A stretch of DNA of 64,000 nucleotides, taken from the NCBI GenBank assembly GCA_018136815.1, contig CM030934.1, positions 3,301,070-3,365,069 of the forward strand. Reading direction: 5' to 3'. Position numbers and translations under genes: made by a program. Positions 46,401 through 56,552 of the stretch are shown here, piece after piece. Every line of letters starts with the position of its first letter. Position 1 is the first letter of the stretch. This stretch comes from Isochrysis galbana (taxonomy: Eukaryota; Haptophyta; Isochrysidales; Isochrysidaceae). The notes beneath the pieces are model-generated. The model made no database searches and was not told where the DNA came from. It saw only the letters and a list, made by a program, of their open reading frames with translations.

Positions 46401-46659
46401 GCCTGAGGACGGACCGCTGTTGCGGCGGACCGTCCGCAAATTCGTGCGTAGCGGTGATCGCGCCACCGAGTCGGCGCTTCTGGATCATACGGCGCCCCTT
46501 TCGAGTAGCTTCGCCGCGGGCGCGAATGAGCCGCCACGCGACGACCATCCAGGTGGCGAGGAAGCCGATGCTGACGCGTCGACGCGTTGCCCTATCCTGC
46601 CATCGGTTTCGAGGCCTCGCCAACGAGGCGCCGGTACCGGTACCATTTATCGTGTTTGA
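43444..46659 (+). CDS. Membrane-anchored trypsin-like (S1/HtrA-fold) serine protease
   Basis: A single 1,071-codon frame; the start is uncertain (the first Met at 43444 sits in low-complexity sequence, further Met codons follow). Residues 1-280 are acidic and disordered; about 290-400 are proline-rich. Residues about 414-436 (FAIIALALAIFCAGA) form one membrane helix. The protease follows: His553 in CTCAHVLDD, Asp639 in LDLALLELSH, Ser792 in LGGHSGGPLINCLG. The GHSGGP box and the order His-Asp-Ser fit chymotrypsin-fold proteases, nearest in style to DegP/HtrA and the peroxisomal TYSND1 group. Large inserts (Pro/Ala-rich) lie between His and Asp and between Asp and Ser. No PDZ domain is visible in the remaining Ser/Pro/Arg-rich 280-residue tail. 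It probably cleaves proteins at an organelle or surface membrane; substrate unknown. Confidence 0.8.
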   Translation: MPPPLPPCLPQPPGESCPPSHPLKSSQRQLLERCDPPKPCLRATLPGFAGEPSPALSLCCRDETQASHSLSGGYNAMQRMPGGLSEMYGLPNVIGVLTGIVDPAGEVGGPAERGKETEHGEEANISALSAFSVLPARLGPDITGASTQLDTAPPLQVTKEPEESLAASELEHDTRGDWPQLGRQHSSTWSGDDDAVRAAEEAGARPVPHDSSTSRINGGTANDFMDRQTHTEPVQADPDAEVLMFDGDERAGVAELRHEPAHGVVAAALLSVRQTLPLILGIASMTAGGGAPWPPPPPPPPPPHVGLAAPQLAAPSRPAPRRAAPSPPSPPPPTGVDALTPLHRRRLNKPPSTPPTAPPSTAGLRLLNETSISLPPPLPLGPSPPLWSPPIYAPLPEGRLADAALTTVAIQIDLGFAIIALALAIFCAGASHLFGRALKEWCRREAAGNAPMHSRRRIAAAAEAHRALREAHRALRGSSAAVPEWQRAVVAIGARPANGSTPTLVGSGFVVHLPSASEKPPILTNAGSEPWDAAQPSPPPSHEVGAIICTCAHVLDDIRSHGRRRAVRGEVATARLNTPPAEVPPEGSDVAPASGSPLLDPYADSVAVGWGSPVVWRYAAVVRRVSPPPAPRDPANGLDLALLELSHPIPWQPARATSSASSLGSAALRAPTPDSLCKPRAISSSFEDLEHGPPGASVVAPAAAGQQGVSLPGAPAFTRVADAADVRLAALPLGDDLRLRLGDDLVLLGYSRTARNQPPSATNTRGVFAGRWDDDTTGQWLRTDALMLGGHSGGPLINCLGEVVGWSVRSNFDPVVHGAGFYAAGLNEVRPVRGLLAELRALLGPDVPLEGSMPAGLLMSGPAAAREAMRALEAALSFHAPISSSDDEDRPPAGPVSSCRPLQLPRRFPRRLHAGRTSALPPPAGAADAAMLRIKSPVPATDMPASPDDGRARKHLDWREAPSSSTGESCSFPSYSVALKQPCSRKPEDGPLLRRTVRKFVRSGDRATESALLDHTAPLSSSFAAGANEPPRDDHPGGEEADADASTRCPILPSVSRPRQRGAGTGTIYRV

Positions 46660-47063
46660 GCAGCCAAGCAGCACACAAGTTTCCGCCTTGCGAAGCCAAG
46701 TTGGCCGAGCTTGTCCACGCCCTTTGTGTTGTTCGGTCAAAGGGAGCGCTTTACAGCTCCTTACGCCGGCCGCAATCTTCCTCCTGCCCACTACTTGGTT
46801 GAACCATCCGAGTTGCCGTGCCCCAGCTCGGGCAATCTCTCTCGGAGGCAGTGCGGCGGCGCAGCATGGTCGGCCTTTTCGTATGGTTCAGCGCGCAGAA
46901 TGGCACACCACAACGTGCTCGCTTGTACAGCTAACACGATACTTCATGCGCACATCGGTTGCTTTCGCGTGGAGCGTTTTGATCACATATCCAGCGTAAT
47001 GTTTGCGGCTCGGTGTGCGCCCACGCGCGGCACACTGCCGCCGTCACCACCCGCCATAGGTGT

Positions 47064-47097
<34 letters not shown>

Positions 47098-47300
47098 AGT
47101 AGCCTGGCGTACGTTGTCGCACAGCCTGCGCGATTTTCCGGGAAAGCTCCCGCGCGTTAGTTGCGTCTTCCTTGTCGATTCCACACCGTCGACAGCCGCG
47201 AAATGAGTGCGGGAGTGCATATGGGTTTCTGGAGTTGTGCCCGTGTCAATTGTGGCCACATGTATTTGTTCAGAATGTAGATGACTTAGACTTTCACTTT
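46660..47300. other. 3' flank with poly-G run
   Basis: About 31 G at 47066-47096. No gene supported. Confidence 0.5.
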
Positions 47301-47560
47301 TCTGGATAACTATTGTTATAGTTCGAGCGATGGAGCGCGCGCCGACCGCTCCTGATCCCCAGGCCCCTCTGCCGCCACGACGCCCCACAGGGGCCGCCCC
47401 AAGCCGCCGGAGCCGAAGCGCTCACAGGCCGCCCCCCTAACTGACAGCGACGTCGACATGATCCTGCCTCCCTCGCCTCCCCACCAGGCTCAGAAGCAGG
47501 GAACAGGGAGAGCCCTGTTCCCTGCAGACCAGCAGAGCCAGTCAGACCAAAAGCGTTCAA
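47301..47560 (+). mobile_element. MERAP-family retroelement 5' fragment, copy 4
   Basis: Hairpin AACTAT-TGTT-ATAGTT (47308-47323), ATG at 47330 then GAGCGCGCGCCGACC. It matches copy 3 for about 100 bases but with a frame shift, so the ORF ends after about 36 codons. The 3' end is undefined. Confidence 0.8.
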
Positions 47561-48465
47561 TTATCCCCATCCCTGCTAACACCTTTCGTTGTCACCTGGA
47601 GGTTACTTGACTCAACTTGACACTTCACATGTTGAAACCCACACGTGTTCTGACTCCATTCACTCGACTTGGGGCAGGGTCGATATCTCGTTGAAATCCA
47701 CGATCCACGTCTCACACCAAAGAGCACTGATGAGCAAACAGCAAGTTTCGTCACACGTCTATATGGAGGGGACGAGGAAGGGTGAGCAGTTGCCCTGCAG
47801 TTGAGCAGTTCCCTGCAGTCCGCCCCGCCGCCCCCCCCCCCCCCTGCCGCCCACCCACCCCTCCTTCTCCTCGTGGTGAAGTTCGCCTTTGATGTGCATG
47901 AGCGTGGCACGCTGGAGCTCTGCGGAAGCATTGTCTCTCATTTGGAAGGAGCTCCGACACTTGGATGCATACACGTCGAATTGCACAAGCATCTGCGGAG
48001 GAAACCTTGCCGACCCTCCTCCCTCTGTCTGAGGGTATGGCATCGAGCACATTGGACCTGCCGCCACGAAAATCTTCGCCAGAAAATGGTGCATTCTCCT
48101 CCCCCCTCGCCCCTCCCTTGCACACGCTTTGTGGCTCTACCTCTACCGGTAAAGAACCGCGGCGCCCGCCGCGGGAGTGATAGACGTATTTTGAAACGGA
48201 GTATTCATCACACCGGATTCCTTATTGATCCGTCCCACTCGTCGGCCGCCCGAGATTGATCGCCTGCCATGCGCGTGCGGCCGCCGCGGGCTTTCATTCT
48301 CCTGACATCAAGAGCACAAGAACACCCCAGTTTATCTTAATAAAACGTCCTGTTTATGTGAGTAAGAAAAATTTTCTGTGAAAAGGCAGGGGAACGTGAC
48401 CATATTGTATTCTACAGTAGGGGGGGCATTTTACTCCTAGATAGGGGGTTATACGATTAGAAAGG
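47561..48465. other. Spacer
   Basis: Contains a poly-C run at about 47827-47845. No domain or splice pattern supports a gene. Confidence 0.4.
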
Positions 48466-48513
48466 GGGGCCGCCCGCCCCCAAACTTGTGGCTCACTTGT
48501 AGAAAGGGCCCAA

Positions 48514-49380
48514 CAACTAAGTTTATACTTAGTTCGCCCATGGGGGGGCACGAGCCCCCCTCTCTCTCCACTCCTCCCCTGCCATGGGGGAGGAACCACC
48601 CACTCTCCTGGCACGCCTGATGGCTTGCCAGGAGCACACTGCCATGCTGACCCATTCCTCTCCCCACAGGCACGCCTGACTCGCCCGCCCTGGCCTGTCG
48701 TGGCCAGCCCATCCCTCTGACCAGCCACTCCTCCCCCTGGGCCCCCCTGTTCAGGACCCCCCAGCCAGCTCCAGTCGACCCGCAGGGGCTCGGAGCGCCA
48801 GCGAGGGAGAGGCAGGAGGGGCCAGGGCCATGCCCCAGCCTCACCTGCCCCTGAGCTGCGCTCCCAGGCCCCTGCTGGCCACCTGGGGACCTGAAGAGGG
48901 GCCGCAGGCGCGCGCCATGGGCCCCCGCCGCAGGGAAGAGAGGAGGAAAAGGGAAGAGGGAGGGGAGGGGGAGCGGCAGCTCCCCCTTCCGGCAGAAACG
49001 TGTCTTCTCGCCCCGTTTGGGTAAGAGAAGACGGGGGCGCCAGAGCCAGGAGGGAAGGGCCGCGGCTCGCCGCGGCCACTCGCTCTAGCGAGGGAGATTA
49101 GCGCTTCTGGGCTCCTATCTCACGAGTGCCCCCCCCCCCCCCGCGTTGCTTTTACCCGAAAGGGGTTTTCCCCCAGCGTGGACTCGAGGAGAGGACGCGC
49201 TGGGGTGCGCGGGGCCGGTGCATGCACTGGGGGGAGGACAAATATCGAGGGGAGGGGGCAGTGCCCCCACCCCCCGGTATCACTCGGACACCTGGCCCGT
49301 CAGGCATGGCGGGATTCCGGGACTGAGACGTTATGTCCAATTAGCTAGTGGGGTTGGCTAGGATATAACATTGATTATTA
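48514..49380 (+). mobile_element. GC-rich cassette, copy ii (complete, with 17-bp target duplication)
   Basis: The 867-bp element is flanked by the exact direct repeat TTGTAGAAAGGGCCCAA (48497-48513 and 49381-49397). The left end carries a hairpin AACTAAG-TTTATA-CTTAGTT followed by CGCCCATGGGGGG; the right end reads GGTTGGCTAGGATATAAC. No terminal inverted repeats, no long A tail, no conserved ORF. The 17-bp duplication without inverted repeats suggests a retroposon-type insertion. An unfilled relative of the target is at 36300-36357. Confidence 0.85.
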
Positions 49381-49397
49381 TTGTAGAAAGGGCCCAA

Positions 49398-49790
49398 ACT
49401 TGTGACAAGTTGGAGCAGCCGCCCAAACTTGCAGAAAAATTTGTAAAAGGATTGACCTGGGCCTACAGCATGCTGGTGGTCATGTACTGTGCTCATATGT
49501 GTCTTGGACTGGTGAAATGAAGACTAAAATTAGGATTACTATGGTTATAATTTGGCAAAACTTTAATCAAGTTGATCTTTTTCTCCTGCGGCGCCCGCGG
49601 AGACGCCGCGTCAAGTACATTGGAGACGAGGCCGCCGTCGCGTACCTCTGTACCTCGCCACCCAAGATCAGCCAAGCGATATCGTCGCCTGCCAGCAGAA
49701 CGACGAGGAAGAGGGATGTGAGAAAAAAACTCAGCACGCGTAGCTGGGGGTGTTTGGGAGTGGGGGGGCGTGATTAGCTTTGCAATGATA
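49398..49790. other. Remainder of the interrupted repeat, and spacer
   Basis: Continues the CAAACTTG repeat to about 49450. No gene supported. Confidence 0.4.
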
Positions 49791-49791
49791 A

Positions 49792-49950
49792 CATTGAGCT
49801 TTGTAATTGTAATAATAGATCAAAAAGAAAAACAAATAACCTGACAATAATAATATTGAGAACACTTTGTACCAAAAAGAAAACAAATAACCTGGCAATA
49901 ATAATATTGAGCCTTGTAATTGTATAGACTAAAAAGAAAACAAATAACCT
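49792..49950 (+). repeat. AT-rich tandem repeat, three diverged units
   Basis: Each unit contains ATTGAG, a TTTGTA-type block, AAAAAGAAAACAAATAACCT and GGCAATAATAAT; unit lengths about 50-65 bases. Confidence 0.85.
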
Positions 49951-50180
49951 GGCCCTCTTTTGACGGAACGCGACTTGATGTCCAGAGAGCTCTGGCGGGC
50001 CTTGGGCTTGGCTCGGACGGGTCGGGCCTGGTTGGCCGGGGCCGGGGAGCGGGCGGAGGTCGTGCGCTTGTGCGCCGGGGCTGGTGGCGCAGCGGGGTTG
50101 GCTCCCTCGGCGGGGGGGAGCTGGGGAGGGGAGGCGGGCGGCGCGCGCTCCATCGTCAAAACTATAACAATAGTTTGAGA
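49945..50180 (-). mobile_element. MERAP-family retroelement 5' fragment, copy 5
   Basis: Minus strand: hairpin AAACTAT-TGTT-ATAGTTT (50158-50175), ATGGAGCGCGCGCC starting at 50153, and about 70 codons with a Pro/Ala-rich then basic composition, running into the tandem repeat. Its distal end holds AAGTCGCGTTCCGTCAAA, the motif also found near 41,650. Confidence 0.8.
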
Positions 50181-50484
50181 GCTCGTCATAAACATAAACA
50201 TAAAATGAGCTGCCTCTCGAGACCCCGACGAAAACAAAACTCAACCCTCTCCCGCGAGCGGAGCCGCCAAGGCGGTGGGCGGCGGCGCGGCGCGAGGAGC
50301 CCCCGGGGGGAACCCAGCGTGCCGCCGGAGGCAGGCTTTAAACAGGGAAAAGAACTCTCGAGAGTGGTGAAGGAAGCCAGCCCGTCTTGTCGCACCCCCG
50401 CCAAAACCTTGGCGGCTCGCCGCGAGGAGAGAGGGCGAGCCAGCTTCCCCCTTTCCTCTCGCTCTCCCTCCTCCTGTGGCGGCA

Positions 50485-52814
50485 ATGCTGAGCGGCAGTC
50501 GGTTCTCAGGCTATCTCCTCCTCTCGACCGCCCTCGTGCTCGCGCTGGTGAGCCACACGTACTCCGTACGCCGCCAGTTCTACCCGACAGTTCTCTCTCT
50601 CAGCTCGAACAAGCTCTCTCTGCTGCTGCTCACCAACGAGGCGCTGGGGCTGACACTGCTGCTGGGCAAGCTGGGCGTTAGACTCTTCTTTGGACGGTTG
50701 AGGGAGGCGGAGGTCGAGCACCTCTACGAGAGAGCCTGGTGAGAGCGAGGGGAGGGGCGGGGGCAGGGAGCAATGGGGAGGCACGGAGAAGTGGATGGAA
50801 GGATAGGGAGGGAGAGGGAAAGGAATCGAGACGGGGGCGGTTGGGACAGGTATCTTCTGCCCATTGGGCGCACTAGGGGAGGCGGAGGGCGCAAAAGTGG
50901 TGTACCAGCAGGGTGGGGCGGGAAGTGGGCCCATGAGGCTGACGGTGCACGCAGCCCGCCAACCCCAAGCATGCGCCTGCCGGCCAGGTATGCGATCACA
51001 GAGACGTGCCTGGCAATGACCATCTTCCGCGATGAGTTTAATGTCAACTTCATCGGGCTCTTCACGATCCTACTCTTTCTCAAGATCTTCCACTGGCTTA
51101 TGAGCGACCGCATCGCCTTCATGGAGCAAACGCCGGCCGTGCCACTCTCGACGCACGCACGCATACTGCTCCTCATGTCCGCGCTCACTGCGCTCGACGC
51201 CGCCTTCCTCCATCACGCCGTCTCCACATGCCTCGCACGTGGGCCTTCGGTACTCCTGCTGTTTGCGTTCGAGTATTTGATCCTCTCCTCATCCGTGGCC
51301 TCCACGTTCTGCAAGTATGTACTGTATGTCAACGATGTGCGGCTGGGCGGCACTTGGGAGGAAAAAGGCGTCTGGCTCTTCTACCTCGACTTGGTCACAG
51401 ACCTCTTCCATATGGTCGTCTACGTTTCCTTCTTCGCGCTCATCTGCACCTACTACGGCCTGCCGCTCCACATCCTGCGCGACCTATACATCACAATCCG
51501 CAATTTCCGCTCGCGCCTCACTGATTTCCTACGCTACCGTTCCATAATGCGCAATATGCAGGAACGCTTCCCCAACGCGACGCTCGAGGAGCTCGACGCG
51601 ACGGACCGCGTATGCATCATCTGCCGCGAGCACATGGACGATGCGAAGAAGCTGAGGTTCGGCCTGCACCACACGGCGCGACCCCCACGCGCGGCGGCGC
51701 TCCTATTCCGACCCAGCCCCCCACCAGCTCGTACCCCCCCCCCCCCCTTCCCCCTTTCCGCTACCGTAGGTGCGGCCACATGTTCCACTTCAACTGCCTA
51801 CGCTCGTGGCTCGAGCGTCAGCAGTCGTGCCCCACATGCCGTTCGGCCATCTTGGCGCCCGAACCTGTGCCACCGCCCGCACAGCAAGCACACGCGAGAG
51901 AACAGCAGCAACAACAGCTCGACGAGCAGCAACAACGACGCCTCGAGCATCTCCAGCAACGACTCCAGCAGCTCAGACAGCATCTGCAACCCGGCGAGGC
52001 GGCGCAGCTTGGTGGGGAGCAACCGGGGGCTGGCACAGGGCTCCCTGCAGAAGATGGCGGTGGAGTGGCCAGGGCAGCGGCCGGCGGCCGGCCGGCGGCG
52101 ACTGGTGGTTCGGCGCAATGCGTTGGTGCCGCAGCTGCGATGCCTGGGGGCTACGCCGCGCCTCGTGGCCCTGGCTGCGCCTGGCCCCCTGCCGCCGGCG
52201 CGCACGGGCTGGGCGGAGCATGCGGCTGTTGCGAATCAGAGGGCGGCCCCAACGCAGGCGCCGCGCCGTGTGCGGGTACATGGCCGGGCTTCCCCGCCAT
52301 GGATCCCCGCGTTGGAGCTGCGTGGGGAGCAGCTCCGGGCATGGGAGGTGTGCCCGTCGGCACTGGCATGGGCATCCCGCTAGATCCCGCAGCCGCCGGG
52401 CTTCACGGTGCATTTGGCGGCATGACAGCTATGCACGCCGGTCCGGTAATGGGATTCGGTCTACCGTTCGCCCCTGGCACCGGGTATGCCGGCCCCGGCC
52501 CCTTTTTCTCTGGTCCCAGCTTCGGGTGGATGCCAGGTATGGTAGGCATGCCGTACCACCCCCTCTTTGCTAGCCCATATCTCTTACCACAACACCTGCA
52601 AACTGCCAGCGGGCAGCTGCCCTCGACGAGCACCTTCATTCAGGCGCAGATCGACTGGCTAAGGGATCAGCTGGCGCAGCTGGCGCCCGCGCCGTCGCAC
52701 GCCGACGCGGTTGGCGGTGATGCCTCGAGCACACCAATCGCCACACCCATGCGCCCGGAGCGAGAGGCGGCTCTTCGTGCCGCAGAGAGCCGCAGGGCGC
52801 GCGAAGATAATTAG
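50485..52814 (+). CDS. HRD1: HRD1/synoviolin-type RING-H2 E3 ubiquitin ligase, three exons
   Basis: Exons 50485-50738, 50988-51656 and 51770-52814 (introns 249 and 113 bases, phases 2 and 2) give 655 residues. The N-terminal half has about six membrane helices, as in HRD1 (LLLSTALVLALVS, LGLTLLLGKLGV, FIGLFTILLFLKIFHWLM and others). RING-H2: C294-x2-C297, C309, H311, H314, C317, C328-x2-C331 (CIICREHM, CGHMFHFNCLRSWLERQQ, CPTC). FHFNCLRSWLERQQSCPTCR is the HRD1 signature. A Gln-rich stretch and a Gly/Pro/Met-rich tail follow, with a short helix (DWLRDQLAQL) near the end. HRD1 sits in the ER membrane and ubiquitylates retrotranslocated proteins in ER-associated degradation. The second intron falls between the two halves of the RING. 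Confidence 0.93.
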
Positions 52815-53496
52815 GCTCGTGCGGCACGACGAGCCAAGGGTGCTTTGCCTCACGGAGGCTGCCATGCCTGCAAAGTAGCTCCATCCCACGAAGTGTATAC
52901 TTGGCGCGCGAGGGTAGGCGTTCACGTTTTTGTAGTAGCAACGCGCACTTGCTCTTGCCGAAGGCGCCAAGTGGACTAAGGCACTAGTAGAGGTCTGTGG
53001 CGGGGGGGGGAGGGGGGAGGGGAAGGAAGTTGCAAGCCATGCGCCATGGCAGGTGTGGCTAGTGTCGCGATCTCTGAGAGCGGGCGCCGCGCACGCGCCA
53101 AAGAGAGGGAAAGCGGAGGTCTACGAGCCCTACCTACAATATTCACAACTAACAGCGCTAGACTACATGTTGCATGCTGCACATGCACATGCACATGCGC
53201 ATGCCTGACAGCACATTTTCGATGTTTTCAGGTTGCTTCTGCTTGTGGTTTACAATAGCTCGATAAACAGTAATAATATGGGCGGAAAGCTTTCATTTGC
53301 CACCAACCAGCATTATATGGGAGAGCGTTCAATCGGCACCACCCAACATGTGCAAAAGCGTTCAATTGGTGCCCACTAACTAGGGGTCTGGGCCAGTGTG
53401 AGGATTGCCCCGTCCTTGCCAGTCTTGCAGTTTCATCAGTATCTCAGCTCGCTCACAGAGGGTCCGGGACTAACAATTTTTTTAAAATAAAATAAT
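52815..53496. other. 3' flank and spacer
   Basis: A short CACATGCACATGCAC repeat at about 53177-53200. No gene supported. Confidence 0.4.
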
Positions 53497-54190
53497 TAAT
53501 GTTATATCCTAGCCAACCCCACTAGCTGATTGGACACAACTTTTCCGTCCCGGAATCCCGCCATGCCTGACGAGCCAGGTGTCCGAGTGCTACCGGGGGG
53601 AGGGGGCATCGCCCCCTCCCCTCGATATTTGTCCTCCCCCCAGTGCACGCACCGACCCCGCGCACCCCAGCATGTCCTCTCCTCGAGTCCACGCTGGGGG
53701 AAAACCCCTTTCGGGTAAAAGCAACGTGGGGGGGGGGGGGGGGGTACTCGTGAATAGGGGCCCAGGAGCGCTAATCTCTCCTCGCCGAAGCGAGTGGCCG
53801 CGGCGAGCCGCGGCCCTTCCCTCCTGGCTCTGGCGCCCCCGTCTTCTCTTTCCCAAACGGGGCGAGAAGACACGTTTCTGCCGGAGGGGAGAGCTGCCGC
53901 TCCCCCCCCCTCTCCCTCTTCCCTTTTCCTCCTCTCTTCCCTGCGGCGGGGGCCCATGGCGCGCGCCTGCGGCCCCTCTTCAGGTCCCAAGGAGGCCGGT
54001 AGCCGGTAGGGGCCTGGGAGCGCAGCTCAGGGGGCAGGTGAGGCTGGGGCATGGAGCATGGCCCTGGCCCCTCCTGCCTCTCCCCGAAGGCCAGCTCAGG
54101 GAGCAGAGGAGGCTAGGACTGGGCCCTGGTCTCCCCTGCCTCTCCCTCGCTGGCGCTCCTGAGCCTCTGGGCGGTGACCAGCTAGCGGGT
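53497..54190 (-). mobile_element. GC-rich cassette, copy iii (3' part)
   Basis: The reverse complement matches about the last 600 bases of copy ii, including the GGTTGGCTAGGATATAAC end (53499-53516), the AAACCCCTTTCGGGT block, the poly-G tract and the GCGAGGGAGAGGCAG block. Confidence 0.85.
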
Positions 54191-54482
54191 GCGCCCCGAA
54201 ATGCGCGTGAGCCTATCAGAAAATCTAGCGTCGCCACCACGCGAAATCTCGAATATCATCGAAATTTGGGGGTGTTTGGCTCGAAATCCGAACGAAATCT
54301 CAAACAAAATTTGGGCGAGGTGAAAAAGAAATCTTGACCCCAGCCTCCAGCCTACTACTACTAATTCAATAATGATTAAATTTAAACTTTATAATATTCT
54401 TACCGCACTCGCAGCGCAGCATGGAACCACTACCTACACGTAGTATACTTTATACACCTCCACTCCCCCGGCCCTTCCTCCC
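54191..54482. other. Spacer with dispersed repeat
   Basis: 54235-54325 is homologous in reverse to 29775-29870 (CCCAAATTT, GAAATTTGGG and AAATC blocks). Confidence 0.45.
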
Positions 54483-54493
54483 CCGCAATCAGG

Positions 54494-55883
54494 CTCAACT
54501 ATCGTTAAAACGATAGGGTCATGGAGCGCGCGCCGCCTCCCGCCCTCGCTGCCGCGGCCCTCGCCGCGATGGACGAAGCTTTCATGGACACGCCGCTGTC
54601 GCCGAAGCGACCGCGCCAGGACGACCCCCCCAGCCAGGTGGGCACAGAAGCCATCGGGCCGTGCCCGCGCACCACTGAGAACAGCGAGAGCACGACCAGC
54701 ATGCTGGTGGACAGCATGCTGCACACACAAATCACAACCCACAGCCACACCAGTCACACCACCACAGTGGGACGCTCCATCAGGGAAGGCCCCCGGGCCT
54801 GGACCCTACACAGCCGCGGTACCGCCCTCGCGCTCCGGCGCGAGGTGCCGGCCCGGCACCATCATGACCAGAATCCCAAAGGGGGAGAGACGTACAAAAA
54901 CATGGAGCTGAAGATGGAGCAGCTATGGACCCCCAGTGTGGGATACAGGAGCAACACGGGAAGCAGCACAATGGGAACGCTATCCAACAAAGCCGAAGGG
55001 CGGGTGGACAGACGCGCCACGGGAGCGCAAACGTCGTACACAACATCGGCCCAAGAGGCCCAATACAACAAGCACCAACACAAACAAGGGCCAACACCAA
55101 CCACTCGACACACGACAACCTCGAATGAGGGCAACACCGACACAAACTCTACGAACCCCAAGGACTCCGATGGAACTAGACCGCACACGGGACTAACCCC
55201 ACCCCCCACCCCGGCCACGCAGGTGGCCCTCCTCGATGAAGACCTCGAGCCAATGCCCGAGGAGGAAGCGGAATTCCCAATAGATCAAAAAATCATCATC
55301 ACCTTCACGGCGTACGAAAAGGGTCACAAAGCCAAGGACGAAGAGACCCTTGGCGCCATCACCGCGCACCTCAACAAGCTTGAGGGCGTGGACCTCGAGC
55401 CAGACTTCCTGTCCAAGAGCGCCTCCGGCCCTTGGGAGATTTTAGTAACGGCGGATTGCGCCAATCAATTTCGCGAAATGTATAAAGACGTGGCGGACTT
55501 TCGCAAGGCGCGCATCCCATGCCCGACAGCGGTCAAATACCAGACCACCAAGGACCAAGGGAACAAAGAAGATTGAAACACCACCACACCACTCAAAGCT
55601 GCTGCTAGAGACAAGGAACCTGGCCACGACCCAGACAGACAAAAGCGAGACCAGACAGGCACGCGCGACAACAACGACAAATCCAAAAAGCCTGTCCGGA
55701 CCCCACACTCTGAACCAGGCCTCAGGTAGTGCACCGAGGCCGGACCCCGGAAACCGAGGAAAAAGGAAAGAAGGGGGGCAGGGGAAGAGGTGGAGGGAGG
55801 GAAGATAAGGGCGATGTAGTTAGCGAAGGGAAGTCCCGCAAATAGTAGGTGTGTAGCCCAGAATCTTCAGAAGTTTTTTTTTT
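54494..55883 (+). mobile_element. MERAP-family element, complete half-LINE-like copy
   Basis: The 1,390-bp element lies between exact 11-bp direct repeats CCGCAATCAGG (54483-54493 and 55884-55894). The 5' end has a perfect 8-bp hairpin CTATCGTT-AA-AACGATAG (54499-54516), four bases before the ATG. A single ORF (54521-55576, 351 residues) begins MERAPPPAL. A Thr/Asn/His-rich middle follows, then an ORF1-like C-terminal domain (about 255-340) with IIITFTAYEKG, EETLGAITAHLNKLEG and WEILVTADCANQF, perhaps RRM-like. The 3' UTR ends CCCAGAATCTTCAGAAG then T10. No endonuclease or RT, so it depends on a partner LINE. The 3' region matches the copy at 60462-60830 (opposite strand). Confidence 0.88.
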
Positions 55884-55894
55884 CCGCAATCAGG

Positions 55895-56084
55895 CGACTC
55901 CCTCGGTGCACTACTAGGGTGATAGGGGTGAAGGGTTTAGATTTGGTCCGGTAGCCCGCTCGCGCCCACCCCCGGTGATCCGTTTCCGTTCCCCCCTTGC
56001 TCCTATGCCTAACTAACGGGCTGGCGGCGGCCTTACACCCGACTTATCCGGTAAACAAGTGTGGGACTTACCTATTCCTCGGTG
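55895..56084. other. Spacer
   Basis: Nothing recognised. Confidence 0.3.
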
Positions 56085-56552
56085 AGCGGAGCTCTCGCTC
56101 CGCCCACCCCCTTCTCCGGCCGCTCTCTCTCCCCTCTCCTGCGGCACGCGCGATGGCGCGCTGGCGACCCCTGGAGGCTCCTGGAGGCCACCTCAGGGGA
56201 CAGAGGAGGCTAGGGCTATAGGCCTTGGCGGTCTCCCGTGCCTCTCGCCCTCGCTGGCGCTCCTGAGCCTCAGGGCCCCCCACTCTACACCTGTTTGCCT
56301 GTGGACTTGGGGGGGGGGGGGGCGTGGGGTTGGAGCGATGGGCTGGCCACGATAGGCCAGGACGCACGAGGCAGGCGAGCCTCGAGCCTGCCAGGGAGAG
56401 ACATGTGGGTCAGCAGGGCAGCCTGCTCCTGGCAAGCCATCGGGCATGCCAGGAGCATGGGTGGTCCCTTCCCCATGGCAGGGGAGGAGTGGAGAGAGGC
56501 GGGGGGGCGCTCGTGCCCCCCCATGGGCGAACTGAGTATAAACTTAGTTTGA
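56085..56552 (-). mobile_element. GC-rich cassette, copy iv (5' part)
   Basis: The reverse complement matches the first half of copy ii: hairpin end (AACTAAG-TTTATA-CTCAGTT, one mismatch in the stem), CGCCCATGGGGG, the CTCCTGGCA blocks and GCGAGGGAGAGGC-like core. Confidence 0.8.
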
